Shown here one piece after another: positions 54,871-64,000 of a DNA stretch of 64,000 bases (within the stretch, counting starts at the first letter, position 1; every line of letters starts with the position of its first letter). The translations under genes and the position numbers were made by a program. The notes under the pieces are model-generated. The model was not told where the DNA came from, searched no databases, and saw only the letters and a list, made by a program, of their open reading frames with translations. Origin of the DNA: Blepharisma japonicum (lineage: Eukaryota > Ciliophora > Heterotrichea > Heterotrichida > Blepharismidae); contig CATKHK010000020.1 of NCBI GenBank assembly GCA_949751835.1, positions 450,491-514,490 of the forward strand, read 5' to 3'.

Positions 54871-57537
54871 ATGGAACTCAAAAAGTGCTTCGAGCCAGGC
54901 TGTAGCCTTGCTGCTGAATATATGTGCCAATGCACTCCTCTTGGAATATTCTTGTGCGAATTGCACATAGCAGAGCATTGCAAACAAAATAGTTTATCTC
55001 ATAATTTTGACTCTATATTTTTGAAGCCAAAAGAAGAGACGAAAAATGCGATTCTTGGATTTCTTACCGATGAAAAGGCTGAAAAAGACAAAATACAAAA
55101 GAAATTAGCAAATTTGTTTATAAATAGTCTTTGAACCTTAAAACGGATATTCAAAGAACTATTAAAAGGGCTTGATGAAGATTCTACAAAAATAAAGGAT
55201 AGTATTGAAAAGATTTCTCAAGCACAAAGATTATCAAAACTTGAAACTAACCCGATTTTGAGCTTATTAGCTTTGCATGCTGATGAAGCATTAGAAAAAA
55301 TTAAGCCAATCATTCAGGAAAATTCCAATTCAGATTATTGTGATGAATTATTTTGTAAACTGAATGATAAAATCTTTAAATCAATAAAAAGTTTTAATCA
55401 AGAAAATATATGTATTTCTCTAAGACAAAAATTGATTGAGATAGAAAAAGATGCTAAAGAGCGTAGAAATTTTTCTAATAAAAATGACATGTTGGATTTA
55501 TATAAATACAAAGAAGCTATTAGAATTGATCCAAGTTCTGACACAGCGTACAATGATGCAGGACTTATTTTTTTCAACCAAAAGATGTATGAAGAAGCAA
55601 TAAAATATTATGACAGCGCAATTAATATTCGCCCAAGCTGTGCAATCTACCATAAAAATAAAGGAGATGCTTTCAAAGAGCTAAGAAGAAATGAAGAAGC
55701 AATTGAATGCTATAAAGAAGCTATAAAAATTAATCCTATCTATGATACAGCATATAACAATATAGGAATTATTTTATATAAGATAAAGAAGTTTGAAGAA
55801 TCAATGCAGTCATTTATGGAAGCAATTAAAATAAGCCCAGAATCTTCAATATATCATAAAAATAAAGGAGATGCTCTAAAGGAGCTAGGTAGAAGAGTCG
55901 AAGCAATTGAATGCTATAATGAAGCGATTAGGATTAATCCAAAATTTGCTTCAGCATACAATGATTTAGGGATTGTTTTGCATGATGAAAAGAGATATGA
56001 AGAAGCGATCAAGTATTACAATGAGGCAATTAGAATTCGACCAAACAGCATCAATATATATAAAAATAAAGCGTTAGCTTTGAAGCAGCTAAGTAGATTC
56101 TCAGAAGTACTAGATTGCTCTCAAGACATTATCAAAATTTGTCCAAAAAGTGCTTCAGAGTACAATGAGATGGGCATTAGTTTATATGATGAAAAGAAAT
56201 ATGATAAAGCAATAGAATTCATCGATGCAGCAATCAAAATTGAGCCAAATAATGCGATTTTCTATAAAAATAAAGCTCTTTTTCTAAGAGGTGCAAAAAG
56301 AATAAAAGAAGCTAAGGATTGCTACAGTGAAGCTATTAGAATAGATCCAAGTTTTGTTTCAGCATACAATGAAATGGGAATTGTATTATCTAATGAAAAT
56401 AGAAATGAGGAAGCAATCAAATATTATAATAATGCTATAAGAATAGAGCCAACTGATGCAATTCTATATAAAAATAAAGCGATGGCTCTAAGGGAAATAC
56501 AGAGGATAGATGAGGCAATTGAATGCTATAAAGAAGCTATTAGAGTTAATCAAAATTTTGTAGATGCATACAATGAAATGGGGATTGTTTTGCATGGTCT
56601 GAATAAAAATGAAGAAGCAATCGAATATTATAATAATGCACTTAGATTAAAACCGAGATCGGAGAATATATATAGCAATAAAGCCTTAGTTTTGAAGGAT
56701 TTAGGAAGAATAGACCAAGCAATTGAATGTTATAATGAAATAATAAAAATTAATCCAAAAAATTTATCAGCCTGCAATGATGCTGGAAATATCTTATGAG
56801 CTGAAAAGAGATATGAGGACGCACTCAAATATTATAACGAGGCTATCACAATTGATCCAGACAATGCAGTTTTATATAAAAATAAAATAGGCGCTCTAAA
56901 AAAACTAAAAAGAATAGACGAAGTAATGGTATGCTACAATGAAATTATTAGAATTAATCCAAATAATGTTTCAACATTCAATGATATTGGAAATTTCTTA
57001 TCCAATGAAAAGAGACATGAAGAAGCAGTAAAATATTACAACGAAGCAATTAAGATTGAACCTAATGATGCAGTTTTATATAAAAATAAAGCCTTGACTC
57101 TAAAAGATTTAGGGAAAATAGACGAAGTAATTGACTGCTATAATGAAATTATTAGAATTAATCCAAATAATGTTTCAACATACAATGATTTAGGAATTTA
57201 TTTATACAGGGAAAAAAGGTATGAGGATTCACTTAAATATTACAGTGACGCAATTAGAATTAAACCAAATGATACAGTTCTATATAGCAATAAATCATTA
57301 GCTCTAAAGGCATTAGGAAGGGTAGAAGATGTAGTAGACTGCTATAAAGAAGCTATAAAAGCTAATCCTGATAATAGTACATCATATAATGACTTAGGAA
57401 TTTTCTTATATAAAGAAAAACGATATGAAGAAGCAGCCAAATATTTTAGTGATGCTGCTCAAATTGATCCAAATGATGCAACCATAAGAAAAAATAAATT
57501 ATTAGCCTTAGAGGAGTTAAAAAATCATAATAAATAA
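54871..57537 (+). CDS. Zinc-module / TPR protein, 888 aa
   Basis: Start at 54871 (MELKKCFEP) chosen by homology, although an in-frame ATG lies 66 bp upstream. The N-terminal zinc pattern C-x4-C-x7-C-x-C-x7-C-x2-H-x3-H and the following FDSIF and LHADEALEKIKPII segments are the same module as in the kelch proteins at 45860 and 61480. From ~residue 210 to the end come about 20 TPRs. They alternate between two types: (A) AYNDLGIVLHDEKRYEEAIK and (B) YKNKALALKELGRIDEAIE. TGA Trp at 55132-55134 and 56797-56799. TPR solenoids bind protein partners; function unknown. Confidence 0.9.
55500..57530 (+). repeat. 204-bp (68-aa) higher-order TPR repeat, ~10 units
   Basis: Each unit is two TPRs of different type (A then B). 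A-type units resemble other A units more than adjacent B units, so growth was by duplication of the pair. Phrases such as ATTAGAATTAATCCAAATAA recur almost unchanged near 56940 and 57150. Confidence 0.8.
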
Positions 57538-57714
57538 TTGAATACCAATGGGTTTTAAAATTATCATCTATTTTAATTAATATTAAAATAATGATTTTAA
57601 ATCACAAAAGATTAGTCTCTACATTATAATTTACTAATTAATATAAAATCATTATGGAATTTGCGATATATTTTTATGGAAATTTAATTGTAATAAGACT
57701 AAGATCCGATAAAT

Positions 57715-57812
57715 ATGGCTTCAACATGATGCTTTGAGCTAGGTTGTACACGAGAAATTCAATATGCTTGAAAATGTCATCTCCCCAAACTTAGCCATAA
57801 AATATAATTTGT
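57715..57812 (+). pseudogene. 5' fragment of a zinc-module gene
   Basis: Reads MASTWCFELGCTREIQYAW then a broken zinc motif and TAA. Matches the first 30 residues of the family (CFE.GC....EY). The rest of the gene is absent. Confidence 0.7.
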
Positions 57813-57849
57813 ATTCAAGAATGTAGCTTGGCTCTCATGAAGTTGATCC

Positions 57850-58350
57850 ATCCTGGTTGACAAATCCAAATCTCCGCTACTCAGCGACTTTTGCCATCTT
57901 CATGGTAGGCGAATATAGGGCCCATAACTTTGATGCTAGTTCGGAAAATCGATTTTAAAGATGTATAGGCTCGCTGGTTGCACAATTTAGGGTTGGCTTG
58001 TGTCTGACTCACCTATATTTTCCCTCCAATCAAACGCAAGATACTGATGGTGCTCAAAGGCTTCAACCCAAAAGGTCAATCTTTGCTGGGGTTTCAGATT
58101 GGGCTCAGAGTTCTTAGAGGTGGAAACATCCAATTCGCTCAATTAGCATAGCAACTTATCATATATGCTAATAATGCTCTCTCAGCCCTATCCACATCAT
58201 CAAATTTAGCACATTTAAAAGATTGAGGAAGCATGCATATCGGAAGCTCATTGTGAGGTTTTGTAGGATTTTTATGAAATTTTCAGCACATAATGACTAA
58301 GCTCAATATAATGCTGATTGAAATATAGCGGATGTGGAGGCTCTCCATTC
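57850..58350 (-). pseudogene. Remnant coding sequence of unknown family
   Basis: A GC-richer patch. On the minus strand one frame reads AKFDDVDRAERALLAYMISC, then after a one-base shift SEPNLKPQQRLTFWVEAFEH and QYLAFDWRENIGESD, with Trp encoded by TGG. Another piece further left reads RAYTSLKSIFRTSIKVMGP. Stops and frame changes separate them. No family recognised. Confidence 0.4.
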
Positions 58351-58355
58351 CCTAA

Positions 58356-59132
58356 TGAAATAGTGTTTCCGATGTGTTTATTCCTACATATTTAGACACC
58401 TCTACTTCAACTTGTATGAATTGCCTTAGTCGATGTACAGGAGGCTGCAGAAATGGTATATCATGTGTGGACTGTGCCGCGGAATCCCAGCATGCAATAG
58501 CTGCCTATCATTTTCAGGTCCATGCACTTCATGCGTTTCCAATGCAATACCTAATGGAAATGGATGATGTGCCTGCATCGACTCGTATTTTTGGTATCCA
58601 AGTAACCTCGGCTGCAAATGATGTGGCAGATACTGCAAAATATGCCTTGGTACTACTTTTTATGATTGTTCAGAGCATATTAATGGAAATTATCTTGCTG
58701 AATCGATTACTTGCTCAACTCCCCATATAAAGTTTGGTGCTGACTGCTCTCCTGTATTAACTCCAATTATTCAATCAATGATTTAAATCAGGACTACAAT
58801 TAAATTATGGAGTATTCCAAAATAAAATGGATGCAAATCGCTATAGCTTTTTTAAGACTATGATTTTGTGTTTTCTACTGACGGTTCTTTATTTTATCAA
58901 CTTAATAATAGATGGGGGGGTAAGTTTAAATATTCATTATCTGCAGCAGCAGTATGTGAAATTATTTATCATTTACTATGAGTTATGGATTCAATAGTGC
59001 CATCATAAAAGTGTATATGAATGAAAATTGGACTTAAAAGTTCATGCCAAACTCCCTATACTTGTGCTTTATATAACGATGCTACAAGCTGTGCTACTTG
59101 CTATAGTTCTCTATCTGGCTGTCTTAAGTAAA
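58356..59132 (+). pseudogene. Cys-rich (furin-like repeat) pseudogene
   Basis: First frame: TCMNCLSRCTGGCRNGISC; next frame: CNSCLSFSGPCTSCVSNA, CACIDSYFW, GCKWCGRYCKIC; later piece at 59045-59131: CQTPYTCALYNDATSCATC. The spacing of paired Cys is that of furin/GFR-like repeats common in ciliate surface proteins. Frame changes near 58480-58490 and around 58790-59040 break it. Confidence 0.65.
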
Positions 59133-59310
59133 TTATTTATATTAAATGAGAAAAATATTTATGGGGATCAATTTTATAATGGAAAATTAATTTTTCACCA
59201 TTAATAAAGTTATTGATGAATTTATTTAAATTATATTTAATCATAATTTGAACTTTAGTGACTTGCTAAGAGATTTATATTTTCATTTCTTAATAAGATA
59301 TCTAAATATT

Positions 59311-59707
59311 ATGAAATATAACTACACCAAAGCAGAAACTATCCTGAGAGAATTATACCCGAGTATAACTATTTATAAAAAAGTATTCTGCAAAATGCAT
59401 AATAAAGACTAACCAGTCTTTTGCGCTGTTAGAAATATTCGAAAGGCAAATAGAGCCACATGAGGATAAAAGCAAAATTGATTTTAGTAAAATTATGGTT
59501 GTTGTAATAGAGTCGGTATCCATGGCACTTCAAGAAGAAGCCACAAAGCCACTTCTAAGTTACAGTTACAGTTACAGTCATTACACCAATGATCATTTAC
59601 TTATGGTAGAAATGTGCATTCTTTATCAAAAACTTACTGAATTTAAAGGTGAAGAAGAAGCTGGTCTGGCTATAGATGCTATAAAAGAAATAATTTACGA
59701 AGCTTAA
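59311..59707 (+). pseudogene. Small gene with a +1 frame change
   Basis: From ATG at 59311 the frame reads MKYNYTKAETILRELYPS to HNKD and TAA. Skipping one base at that TAA continues as NQSFALLEIFERQIEP and KIMVVVIESVSMALQEE to IKEIIYEA and TAA at 59705. Both halves look protein-like and charged; a SYSYSYSHY repeat lies in the second. Likely a one-base insertion or an assembly error; programmed frameshifting is possible but unproven. Family unknown. Confidence 0.4.
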
Positions 59708-59739
59708 ATTGATTTTAAATCAAAATAATAAATATCAAT

Positions 59740-60480
59740 TATAAAAATATATGTCGATATATAAATCTCATGCTTTGGACAGCAGCGATGAAGAGCAGGT
59801 GGAATTGAAGATTCAATTTGAAAATCAAAGCCCAAATAATTACCTTAATACAATAAAGCTCTTCAAAATTCAATAATTTTTCTTTTATAATTTCTATTTT
59901 ATTTTTTACTGTTTTTGATTTTCCACGTTCTGCTAGCAATTCATTGCTTAAATCTTCCATAATCTCTTTTAAAAAAAGTTTTCCTCTGAACTGAGATTGC
60001 AATGATTCATATTTTTAGTCAAATCCTCTGAAATTAGTAATGTGTGCTTTGTATCATTTTGAATGTTTTTAAATTGTATTGCAAGGTTTTGACTTTCAGG
60101 TAATTCTTCTGCTAGTTTATTGCTTAATTACTAAATTTTTTTTATTTCTCATTTTCTATTGTTTTTGCTTCAAGTTCACTAGTTCGATCTTTAATTTTTT
60201 TATTTTATAGATTTATTTTCAATTAAGAGACTAATATTTTTCTCTTTAGCCTCCTGCTCAACATCAGTTTTTTTAATTCTTTTAAATTATCCTTCAGATT
60301 AGAATTTTCTTGAGCTATTTGGTTATTTTCTTTTTCAAGTACTTTAATTTTTTGATTTAAAGGATAAACTCAATCTCAGCACACAGTTTTGTATTGTGGA
60401 ATATATTTATCTGCTCTATAAGTTGTATTTTATTATTTTCAAGACTTTGGATTTCCTTTAAATCGCCTCTTATTATTAGA
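59740..60480 (-). pseudogene. Decayed coiled-coil coding sequence
   Basis: Minus-strand pieces in different frames are Lys/Glu/Leu/Asn-rich: MEDLSNELLAERGKSK, KEKLLNFEELY, and near 60300 VLEKENNQIAQENSNLKD. Stops and indels separate them. A similar decayed coil lies at 63290-63860. The two may be paralogous remnants of one coiled-coil gene. Confidence 0.45.
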
Positions 60481-61479
60481 TTTTTGATTATAAGGCAGCC
60501 AGCTTGATGAAATTATATTGACTATGTCAGAGAAACAAGAATAGAAGAGGATGAAATAAAAATTAAGCGCGCAAACAGTTGAAAAATCGATTTTAACACC
60601 ATTTATCACCTAATGAGATGAAAAATCTGAAAGAACCTCTATCTGATAATTGTAGAAATCCACTTATCTCTGCTCTATAACCCTCAAACTCTTTTTATAT
60701 CATCCAGACTCAATAGATAGAGTTTGCAGTGAGAGCAATTTCCAATTTAAAACAGCCCTAATTGTAAGCCTATTCACCTAAATCTTCTTGGAGTACCTTG
60801 CCAAAATTGTCGCCATCATGTTAGGAGAATCTAGATTATAAAAATCTGATGCAAAGGGTAAGAGTAATAATCTTACAGAATTAATTTCCAGGTGGCGTTG
60901 AGACTGGTGCCTCTAGGAGTCTGACCCATATAAACTTACTGTGTTCAAACGAGAGTTGTAAAGGCCTAAACTTCTATTATTGGGATTAACTCAGAGTAGG
61001 CATTTATTTGCTGAATGAAATTTATAAATATCTAAAGTGGTCTAAATAGGTGACTGCGACCAAGCCTATACTTTCTAACCGACGCTAAAAGGGCATCATT
61101 TATGATAAAGTGTAAATGTGAGGATGGCAGCATATAAATTTGTTGAGCAGATATATGGCTATGTCTAGTTAATGAAAGAAAAATTTGATTCAGATTCTTA
61201 CTATGAAAATCAATAAAGCAAATCATCAGGTAGCCAATATAAGAAGAATTTAGATAGCCTGAAATTTTAAATTAAATGCTTGCCATTATTAATCCTTGGA
61301 GTACTCATTTAATGCAATTGAGGGTTTAAGCCCTAATCAGCTATTCTTAAATTCTTTGTCAACAGAATGCATAATATTTATTAAATAATTCTGTGTTTAG
61401 GATTGCCTATAAACGAGATTTATGTACATTTTTTCATGTAAATTAGATATATCGATAATAATAATAATAATAATTGTAG
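60481..61479. other. Non-coding or heavily decayed region, ~1 kb
   Basis: No frame longer than ~60 codons with family features. Base composition is slightly GC-richer at 60700-61000, which could be old coding sequence. A trinucleotide run (ATAATAATA...) at 61456-61475 precedes the next gene's ATG. Confidence 0.5.
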
Positions 61480-63231
61480 ATGAATCAAAAGAAGTGCTTC
61501 GAGGCAGGCTGCCTAAATGAAGTGGAGTATGAATGCAAATGCACCCTTCCTGAATCTTTCTTCTGTGATCAGCATATCGGTAGGCATATTAAAAATAAAA
61601 TTGCTGGCAGGGATCACCCATTTGACTCTATTTTTAAAGAGCCTAATGAAGAGACAAAGCAAGCTGTTCTTAGATTTCTTATGAAAAAAGATTCAAAGTA
61701 TAGGGAGCTAAAGAAGTTAATTATAGATTCCTTTAATCGGCGTCTAGCTAATTTAGAAAAAGATTTAAGCCAATACACTAGAAATTTAGATACTTTTTCA
61801 GCTAATGTAGGAAATTTGGTTTCAGAAATTTGCAAAGCTAAAAAATCGTTAAAGTCAAGCCAAGACTTAATTTTAGAGTTATTGACTTTACAGCCTGAAG
61901 AAGCTGTAAACAAAATAAAATCGATAATCTCAGCCGAAAAGTATTGGTATAATGGTGCAAAGCTGTTTCATATATACAGCAAAGACTTAGAAAGTTTAAT
62001 TGCACCTTTCGTTAATGAGAGATTTCAAGCATTTCTTAATAATATGTTCTCCAATAAAGAAAGCAGTATTGAAGCAAATAATAAAACTATAAATTCGGCT
62101 ACAATTAAGGTAGGAAGCATTAAGGATTCGATTTCTTTAAATGCAAATGAGAACAGTAAGAGTTTAAAAGGGCTTCAAAATTTAATGAGATTAAAAACAG
62201 AGAATGAGAGTGAGGCAAAGTTGCTTAATTCTAAAATAAACTCCATTACTAGTGATCTCAACAGCAAGTTCGAAAAAAAAGAAACCCAATTAAATTTTAC
62301 GAGTATTAATACCTTAACCTTAAGACATAAAACAGCTGAGTTCTTGAGTAGACCAAACAATCGAGAATTAGAGATGGATTTCAGAGCAACTTGCTCAGCG
62401 CACCAGAACAATTCTAGCATTTATGGTCCACTGCTAGCGCAAGCTTACCAAGATTATCTTAATACTTACCAACAAAAAACATCTCTTTATAATCTTAAAA
62501 TGAATAAAGGCTGAACTGAATTAATTATTTATAACACTGAAACTGAAACCAAAGAAGTTAAAATCTTGGAGACTCCAGAACCACTAGACTGAGGCACTTG
62601 CATAACTCAACTTCCAAATGGCAAGCTATTCTGTTTTGGTAATGATTCAGTTTCTGGAATTACATTGCTATTTGATGTGAATGGTAGAGTAGAAGTGCTG
62701 CCATCTGGAACTCCTTGCTATCACTCATCATGTATCTATTTCAACAACAGCGTCTATTGCTTTGGAGGATCTCAAGGGAAATATTTAACTCTATCTAGTA
62801 GATTTGATTTTGATCAAAATCGATGAATTCAATTAACTCCATTGCCAAGAGCTGATTCTAGTTGCAATAGTATAATATTTGATGGGAATATTCTGATTTC
62901 TGGATTTGAAAATAAAAATCTTTTGCGATATTCAATTGATAACAACTCTTTCACAACAATTCCTTATGAGTTTCATAATACTGAATGAAAGCTTCTGATA
63001 AATGCAGAGAGACTGTATTTGATTGAAAGCGATTATGGATCAATTTATGAAAGCGAAATTGGAAGTGACACGAACTGGAAATGAATAGCACGCTCAGAAA
63101 TCGAATTAGTTGATCAAGTGTATTGTTCATATAACAAAGGAGGAATATACATTGGGATAATGGATGATTTCTCAGAAATAAATTACTTCAAGTTTGATTT
63201 GAACGAAAAAAGACTGATTAGATTAAAGTAA
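61480..63231 (+). CDS. Zinc-module / kelch-type protein, 583 aa
   Basis: Starts MNQKKCFEAGCLNEVEYECK with the same C-x4-C-x7-C-x-C-x7-C-x2-H-x3-H module, then FDSIF and LQPEEAVNKIKSII. A helical linker (~100-330) follows. The kelch-like part starts near residue 320 (YQDYLNTYQQKTSLYNL) and contains SSCIYFNNSVYCFGGS, QNRWIQLTPLPRADSSCNSI and GNILISGFENKNLLRYS. TGA is Trp at least five times in the C-terminal third. Closest relative is the 45860 gene; both are full-length, so the family is at least partly functional. UAA stop at 63229-63231. Confidence 0.87.
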
Positions 63232-63289
63232 TTATAAAATGGTTATTTAAAAGTAATTTTTTTTGCTTTTGAAATATAAATGTTAAGGA

Positions 63290-63860
63290 TAGTTAATCCT
63301 TATAATAGATTTCGCAGTTGCATCTGCATAATTATCTAATTCATCACTCATCCTTTTAATTAAGGACAGGGAATAAATTGGAATGACTTTCGGATAGTGC
63401 TGTATATCACCTATTTCTGACCGTAAATTGCATTTTTTCTGATAACTGACTCTCAAGGTTATAAATTTTCTCTTGCAATAAATGTTTCTAAAGATACTTT
63501 AGATAAGTTTATTTTCAAGTGTCCCAATGTTTGGCATTAGAATACTTTTTTTGTTGCAATTTTTCAATTTTTCTTTTATAATTATTTTCATTAATAGCAA
63601 TCTGCTTTTTTTTTCAGCTAAAGCAGCTATTTCTTGTTTTAATCTTTTATTTCTTTATTGAAGGTATCATTATTGTTGTTTCTTAGACCTAAATTTTCAT
63701 TTTCCAAATCAGATTTGTGAAAACAGTGACTTTTTGGCAGATTGGCTACTCAAATTTTTAATTTGTTATTTTCTCTTTCTAAGGCTAAATTGGAGGTCTC
63801 TAAATTTCTATATATTACTTGAATGGTTTCATTTTTGATTCAACACTATCATAATTAATT
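63290..63860 (-). pseudogene. Decayed coiled-coil coding sequence
   Basis: Minus-strand fragments are Lys/Asn/Glu/Leu-rich (NLETSNLALERENNKLK, KSDLENENLGLRNNNND) in changing frames with stops. Similar in character to 59740-60480. Confidence 0.4.
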
Positions 63861-63867
63861 TGATTTC

Positions 63868-64000
63868 TAAGCAGGACTTTTTAACTCTTCTCTTTCGCTT
63901 TCAGTGTCATAAATAATCAAATTAGTTTTCTTGTCTAATCTATCAATAAGATAAAATATACTATTTGATGATAGGATTTAACATATTCTTGATATGCTTG
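63868..64000 (-). pseudogene. Kelch-family fragment running off the right edge
   Basis: Minus strand from the edge reads QAYQEYVKSYHQ, then in another frame IFYLIDRLDKKTNLIIYDTE, matching YLDYTKTYHQATSLYLID and ANLIIYDTENE of the 45860 protein. The frame change and an early TAG show it is broken, at least here; an upstream part may lie beyond the window. Confidence 0.65.

Noticed and set aside
57791-58348. A 186-codon minus-strand frame with only one TAG
   Set aside because: It is rich in TGA-encoded Trp (about 6%), far above real genes, so it is probably the wrong frame over a decayed sequence; shorter frames with TGG Trp look more genuine.
58474-58490. A GT...AG stretch of 17 nt whose removal would join two Cys-rich frames
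   Set aside because: All proven introns here are exactly 15 nt, and the region has other breaks; a frameshift in a pseudogene is simpler.
1-64000. Selenocysteine or readthrough as the explanation for in-frame UGA
   Set aside because: UGA occurs many times per gene, at conserved Trp sites, in all kinds of genes; reassignment explains all cases.
1-64000. tRNA or rRNA genes, telomere repeats and intact transposases
   Set aside because: Scanned by eye for T-loop-like sequences, telomeric hexamers and DDE/RT motifs; nothing convincing was found. A covariance-model search would be decisive for tRNAs.

Overview
The window looks like macronuclear DNA of a heterotrich ciliate, most probably Blepharisma or a close relative. 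The sequence is AT-rich and gene-dense. Long conserved proteins (a cGMP-dependent kinase, a P4-ATPase, Dicer, a K+ channel) read through only if UGA is Trp, while every intact gene ends in UAA or UAG. Five introns could be proven, each exactly 15 nt with GTA...AG ends. UGA=Trp together with 15-nt introns is the known Blepharisma combination. All coordinates below use UGA=Trp; with the standard code most genes break into pieces.

Layout. 1-6.2 kb (+): a partial RING gene, RING-gene debris, an ORF without a start codon, an intact UBA-UBA-RING gene, and a tandem pair of small Cys-rich basic proteins of unknown family. 6.2-27 kb is a dense housekeeping and signalling block: two unknown proteins, PKG with four cNMP domains, a NEK-like kinase, a P4-ATPase flippase, PCNA, a mitochondrial-type RRM protein, a cyclic-nucleotide-domain K+ channel with a zinc knuckle, a large PAS membrane protein and a mitochondrial carrier. 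27.6-34.7 kb (-): a tandem array of six RING genes plus at least one decayed copy. 35-44.9 kb: truncated hemoglobin, an ENTH/epsin-like adaptor, a complete Dicer, an ankyrin-AGC kinase and an unknown basic protein. 45-54 kb: a tandem segmental duplication of four neighbouring genes (CCDC81-like, small membrane protein, short kelch-like, zinc-module/kelch) in which each copy has lost or shortened different members. One duplicated kelch gene is apparently split by about 2.2 kb that holds a dual-specificity phosphatase and a Cys-rich pseudogene. 54.8-64 kb: a zinc-module/TPR gene of about 20 repeats, a field of pseudogene fragments, an intact zinc-module/kelch gene and more debris.

How the genes relate. 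The conserved block holds single-copy genes packed with 20-80 bp between stop and next start. The flanks carry lineage-specific families expanding by tandem duplication: UBA/RING E3-like proteins, zinc-module/kelch or TPR proteins and GYC-motif twins. PKG and the cNMP-domain channel could both respond to cyclic nucleotides, and the two UBA domains beside RING fingers suggest a ubiquitin-reading and ubiquitin-writing family; both links are inference. No tRNA, rRNA, CRISPR array, telomere or intact transposon was seen.
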